Shown here: in pieces, positions 62,441 to 64,000 of the stretch
How positions within the stretch are numbered: the stretch's first letter is position 1
Layout: every line of letters begins with the position of its first letter
NCBI GenBank assembly: GCA_963575745.1
Contig: CAUYUJ010015705.1
Location: 205,859 to 269,858 of the forward strand
Source of the DNA: Prorocentrum cordatum
Lineage: Eukaryota > Sar > Dinophyceae > Prorocentrales > Prorocentraceae
Direction: 5' to 3'
Length of the DNA stretch: 64,000 nt
Position numbers and translations under genes: made by a program
Notes under the pieces: model-generated
Databases searched by the model: none
What the model saw: the letters and a program-made list of their open reading frames with translations, nothing else
Told to the model about the DNA's origin: nothing

Positions 62441-63964
62441 CTATTGAAGTAACCGTGTACCGCATGTATGGCCAGAGCTGCGTATGCTTAGCCATGTACG
62501 TAAACCCGTTTCATCAGCAATGCCCATTTGTCGCATGTTGCGGCGAATAGTTTGGAGGGCACCCCGTGCACCGCCTACCGGGACCAAAATATGGAAGGCA
62601 AGATGGTTTTCACAAAATATTTCGATCATATGTTCCAGCCATTCGATAATACTGATATCATCCTGTGTGCCGGAAGCTGCCCAAAAGATTGGCACGTTCA
62701 GGAATGACCATTGTTGTTGTTCCACCCGCTCCATAATTAGAGTATCATCCGCTCCAATCGGGATGCCGTCCACCAAGCATAACAATCGATGTGCAATGTC
62801 GCGTACAGGCGGGTTGGGTCGGATGCGCTCGAAATTGGTCTGGTAGGCTTCGTCTCCCTCGTCCGCGTCGACGTCGGAACAGTCATGGCGTGCATCATCA
62901 CCCCCCCGCAATGTTGGAGGTGGCATGGGTCTTCCGCCCTCATCCCGGATTCCAGTGATGAGAATGTCGTCATCGTCGTCGTCATCGTCAAAGTCGCTCA
63001 TGGCGCCCATGTCGCATGCCAATGCTGCCTCATGGGATGGTGCCTCGGGTTCACCAGGAGGGCCCTCTGGACTGGCCATGCCTGCTACAAGGGGTGGAGG
63101 TCCTGGAGGTGGAGCGATTGGAGTCGGAAGGGCGCTTATGTTTTCCTGAGCGGGGCGGGATGGGCCTCCATCGTCTTCTGCCCGGGCTTCCGTTCGGTCG
63201 AGACCGGCCGGTAGTTCAGCTTCGGCGGTTTGGGGCGGTCCGGCAGGTGCCATCAAAATCCCAAGCGATCGGAGAGCAGAGACGGCGTCCCCACGAGACA
63301 TCGCAACCCTCGGAGGTGATATCGGGGGCGGGGCGGCATTCGGAGGCAGAAGGGGCGGGACAACCGGAGGAGGGCGGGGACGGTGGCCACCCGAAGGATT
63401 TGGAGAAGAGGGGGCGGGCGGAAGCGGAAGAGGGTCGTATTCAGCTCTGCCCGGGGAGAGCGGTTCCTCTGGGGTATTACTTAAATTATTAGCTGCCCGT
63501 ACCGGAGGTGCGACCGGCGTTGTCGCATCTTGCTCTCCGAAGGCTGTAGTCGAGGGTGGTCGTCCTGAAGTCATGGAGGTCGGAGCCGGAGTTGGAGCGG
63601 GATACGGATACGGATATATAGGTTGGGATGGCTGTGGTTGTGCGCCCATCGGTCCTAATATACCCAAATTCCGTATTTTTGCCACCGCCTCTTCCCGCGA
63701 TAGCGGCGGTCCTGGATTTTTCGCTTCTCCGATGCGGACACCACAATTTGGAGAGAACCGATAGATCGTAATGGATACCACCGACATAAGCACTATACCA
63801 AGACAAGTGAACATCGTTCCCCAAACCATTTTGTAATATCCCCATCGGGGGCGCTCATTCAGTGCAACACCGTAGCCTGGGGTCGGGATCGGTCGTATCG
63901 TAGGCCCACGCCGTCGAGATTCTTTACAGTGTCCCACATAGTAACCAAAACGGTCGTGAAACAA
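62441..63964 (-). CDS. non-LTR copy 2: N-terminal region with membrane segment and EAKNPGP motif
   Basis: 507 residues from Met at 63964. A hydrophobic segment at about 47-68 (MFTCLGIVLMSVVSITIY) is followed by VRIGEAKNPGPP at 77-87. Then comes a Pro-rich region with two related short repeats, SREEAVAKIRNLGILGP and SRGDAVSALRSLGILMAP, an acidic Asp tract (DFDDDDDDDD) and a helical part (AHRLLCLVDGIPIGADDTLI, IIEWLEHMIEIFCENHLAFH) shared with copy 1. NPGP recalls 2A-like peptides, but the spacing to the Glu differs from the 2A consensus. Role unknown, possibly RNA binding or membrane association. Confidence 0.6.
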   Translation of the reverse strand: MFHDRFGYYVGHCKESRRRGPTIRPIPTPGYGVALNERPRWGYYKMVWGTMFTCLGIVLMSVVSITIYRFSPNCGVRIGEAKNPGPPLSREEAVAKIRNLGILGPMGAQPQPSQPIYPYPYPAPTPAPTSMTSGRPPSTTAFGEQDATTPVAPPVRAANNLSNTPEEPLSPGRAEYDPLPLPPAPSSPNPSGGHRPRPPPVVPPLLPPNAAPPPISPPRVAMSRGDAVSALRSLGILMAPAGPPQTAEAELPAGLDRTEARAEDDGGPSRPAQENISALPTPIAPPPGPPPLVAGMASPEGPPGEPEAPSHEAALACDMGAMSDFDDDDDDDDILITGIRDEGGRPMPPPTLRGGDDARHDCSDVDADEGDEAYQTNFERIRPNPPVRDIAHRLLCLVDGIPIGADDTLIMERVEQQQWSFLNVPIFWAASGTQDDISIIEWLEHMIEIFCENHLAFHILVPVGGARGALQTIRRNMRQMGIADETGLRTWLSIRSSGHTCGTRLLQ

Positions 63965-64000
63965 TGAAATACTTATCGTTTTCCGTTGCCGGCGCCGTAC

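Larger units (their letters stand above)
58076..63964 (-). mobile_element. non-LTR retrotransposon with C-terminal restriction-like endonuclease, copy 2, interrupted
   Basis: Same family as the 46.0-50.4-kb copy, with a longer 5' part: N-terminal ORF to 62441, a short shifted segment, RT, an insertion of 956 bp, connector and endonuclease, stop, (TCC)n tract. Two shifts or stops near 62.0-62.45 kb and the insertion make it inactive. The 5' end may extend beyond the window. Confidence 0.75.

Noticed and set aside
63715-63740. Canonical 2A peptide
   Set aside because: The consensus is D-x-E-x-NPGP. Here two residues separate Glu from Asn, so it is only called 2A-like.

Overview
The window looks like nuclear DNA of a dinoflagellate. 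The evidence is indirect but consistent: very long GA, CT, GGA and TA tracts, GC-rich repeat-dense sequence, genes split into many small exons with loose splice donors, a probable dinoflagellate spliced-leader relic at about 45.41 kb, and protein families I know mainly from dinoflagellate genomes. The genus cannot be decided from the sequence alone. Almost everything recognisable is mobile-element coding sequence. I see no convincing single-copy host gene.

Layout. 0-6 kb (+ strand) holds broken fragments: the C-terminal end of a tyrosine recombinase, one conserved exon of unknown function, and the C-terminal end of an SF1/Pif1-like helicase, separated by direct duplications and an 89-bp satellite. 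6-11.6 kb is repeats and simple sequence. 11.7-20.7 kb and 40.0-45.4 kb (both - strand) are two halves of one DIRS-like (tyrosine-recombinase) retroelement. The right half carries the gag-like ORFs. The left half carries a methyltransferase-like ORF, reverse transcriptase/RNase H, tyrosine recombinase and an RRM/zinc-finger ORF.

Between the halves, 20.717-39.996 kb is bounded by inverted repeats of at least 23 bp (22/23 identical) and starts and ends inside the gag reading frame. I interpret it as a DNA transposon of about 19.3 kb inserted into the DIRS-like element. Its coding sequence is all on the - strand. It consists of one gene of about 18 exons (39.4 to 23.44 kb) encoding a large transposase-like protein, followed by a second, overlapping gene (23.476 to 22.28 kb) with a methyltransferase-like 'EQPxxS' fold. 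Four related palindromes sit in or beside its introns and were seen nowhere else in the window.

46-64 kb holds three non-LTR retrotransposons (- strand). Two belong to one family with a C-terminal restriction-like endonuclease (46.0-50.4 and 58.1-64.0 kb), and in both copies a (TCC)n tract follows the stop codon directly. The third is a 5'-truncated YADD-type LINE (50.9-52.6 kb). The 58-64 kb copy is itself interrupted by a 956-bp G-rich insertion with 11-bp inverted ends, and a relative of that insertion lies at 6.8 kb. A frameshifted MULE-like transposase (56.9-57.9 kb, + strand) and minisatellites fill the rest. Most ORFs carry one or more frameshifts, so most copies are probably decaying, although some shifts could be recoding, unrecognised introns or assembly errors.
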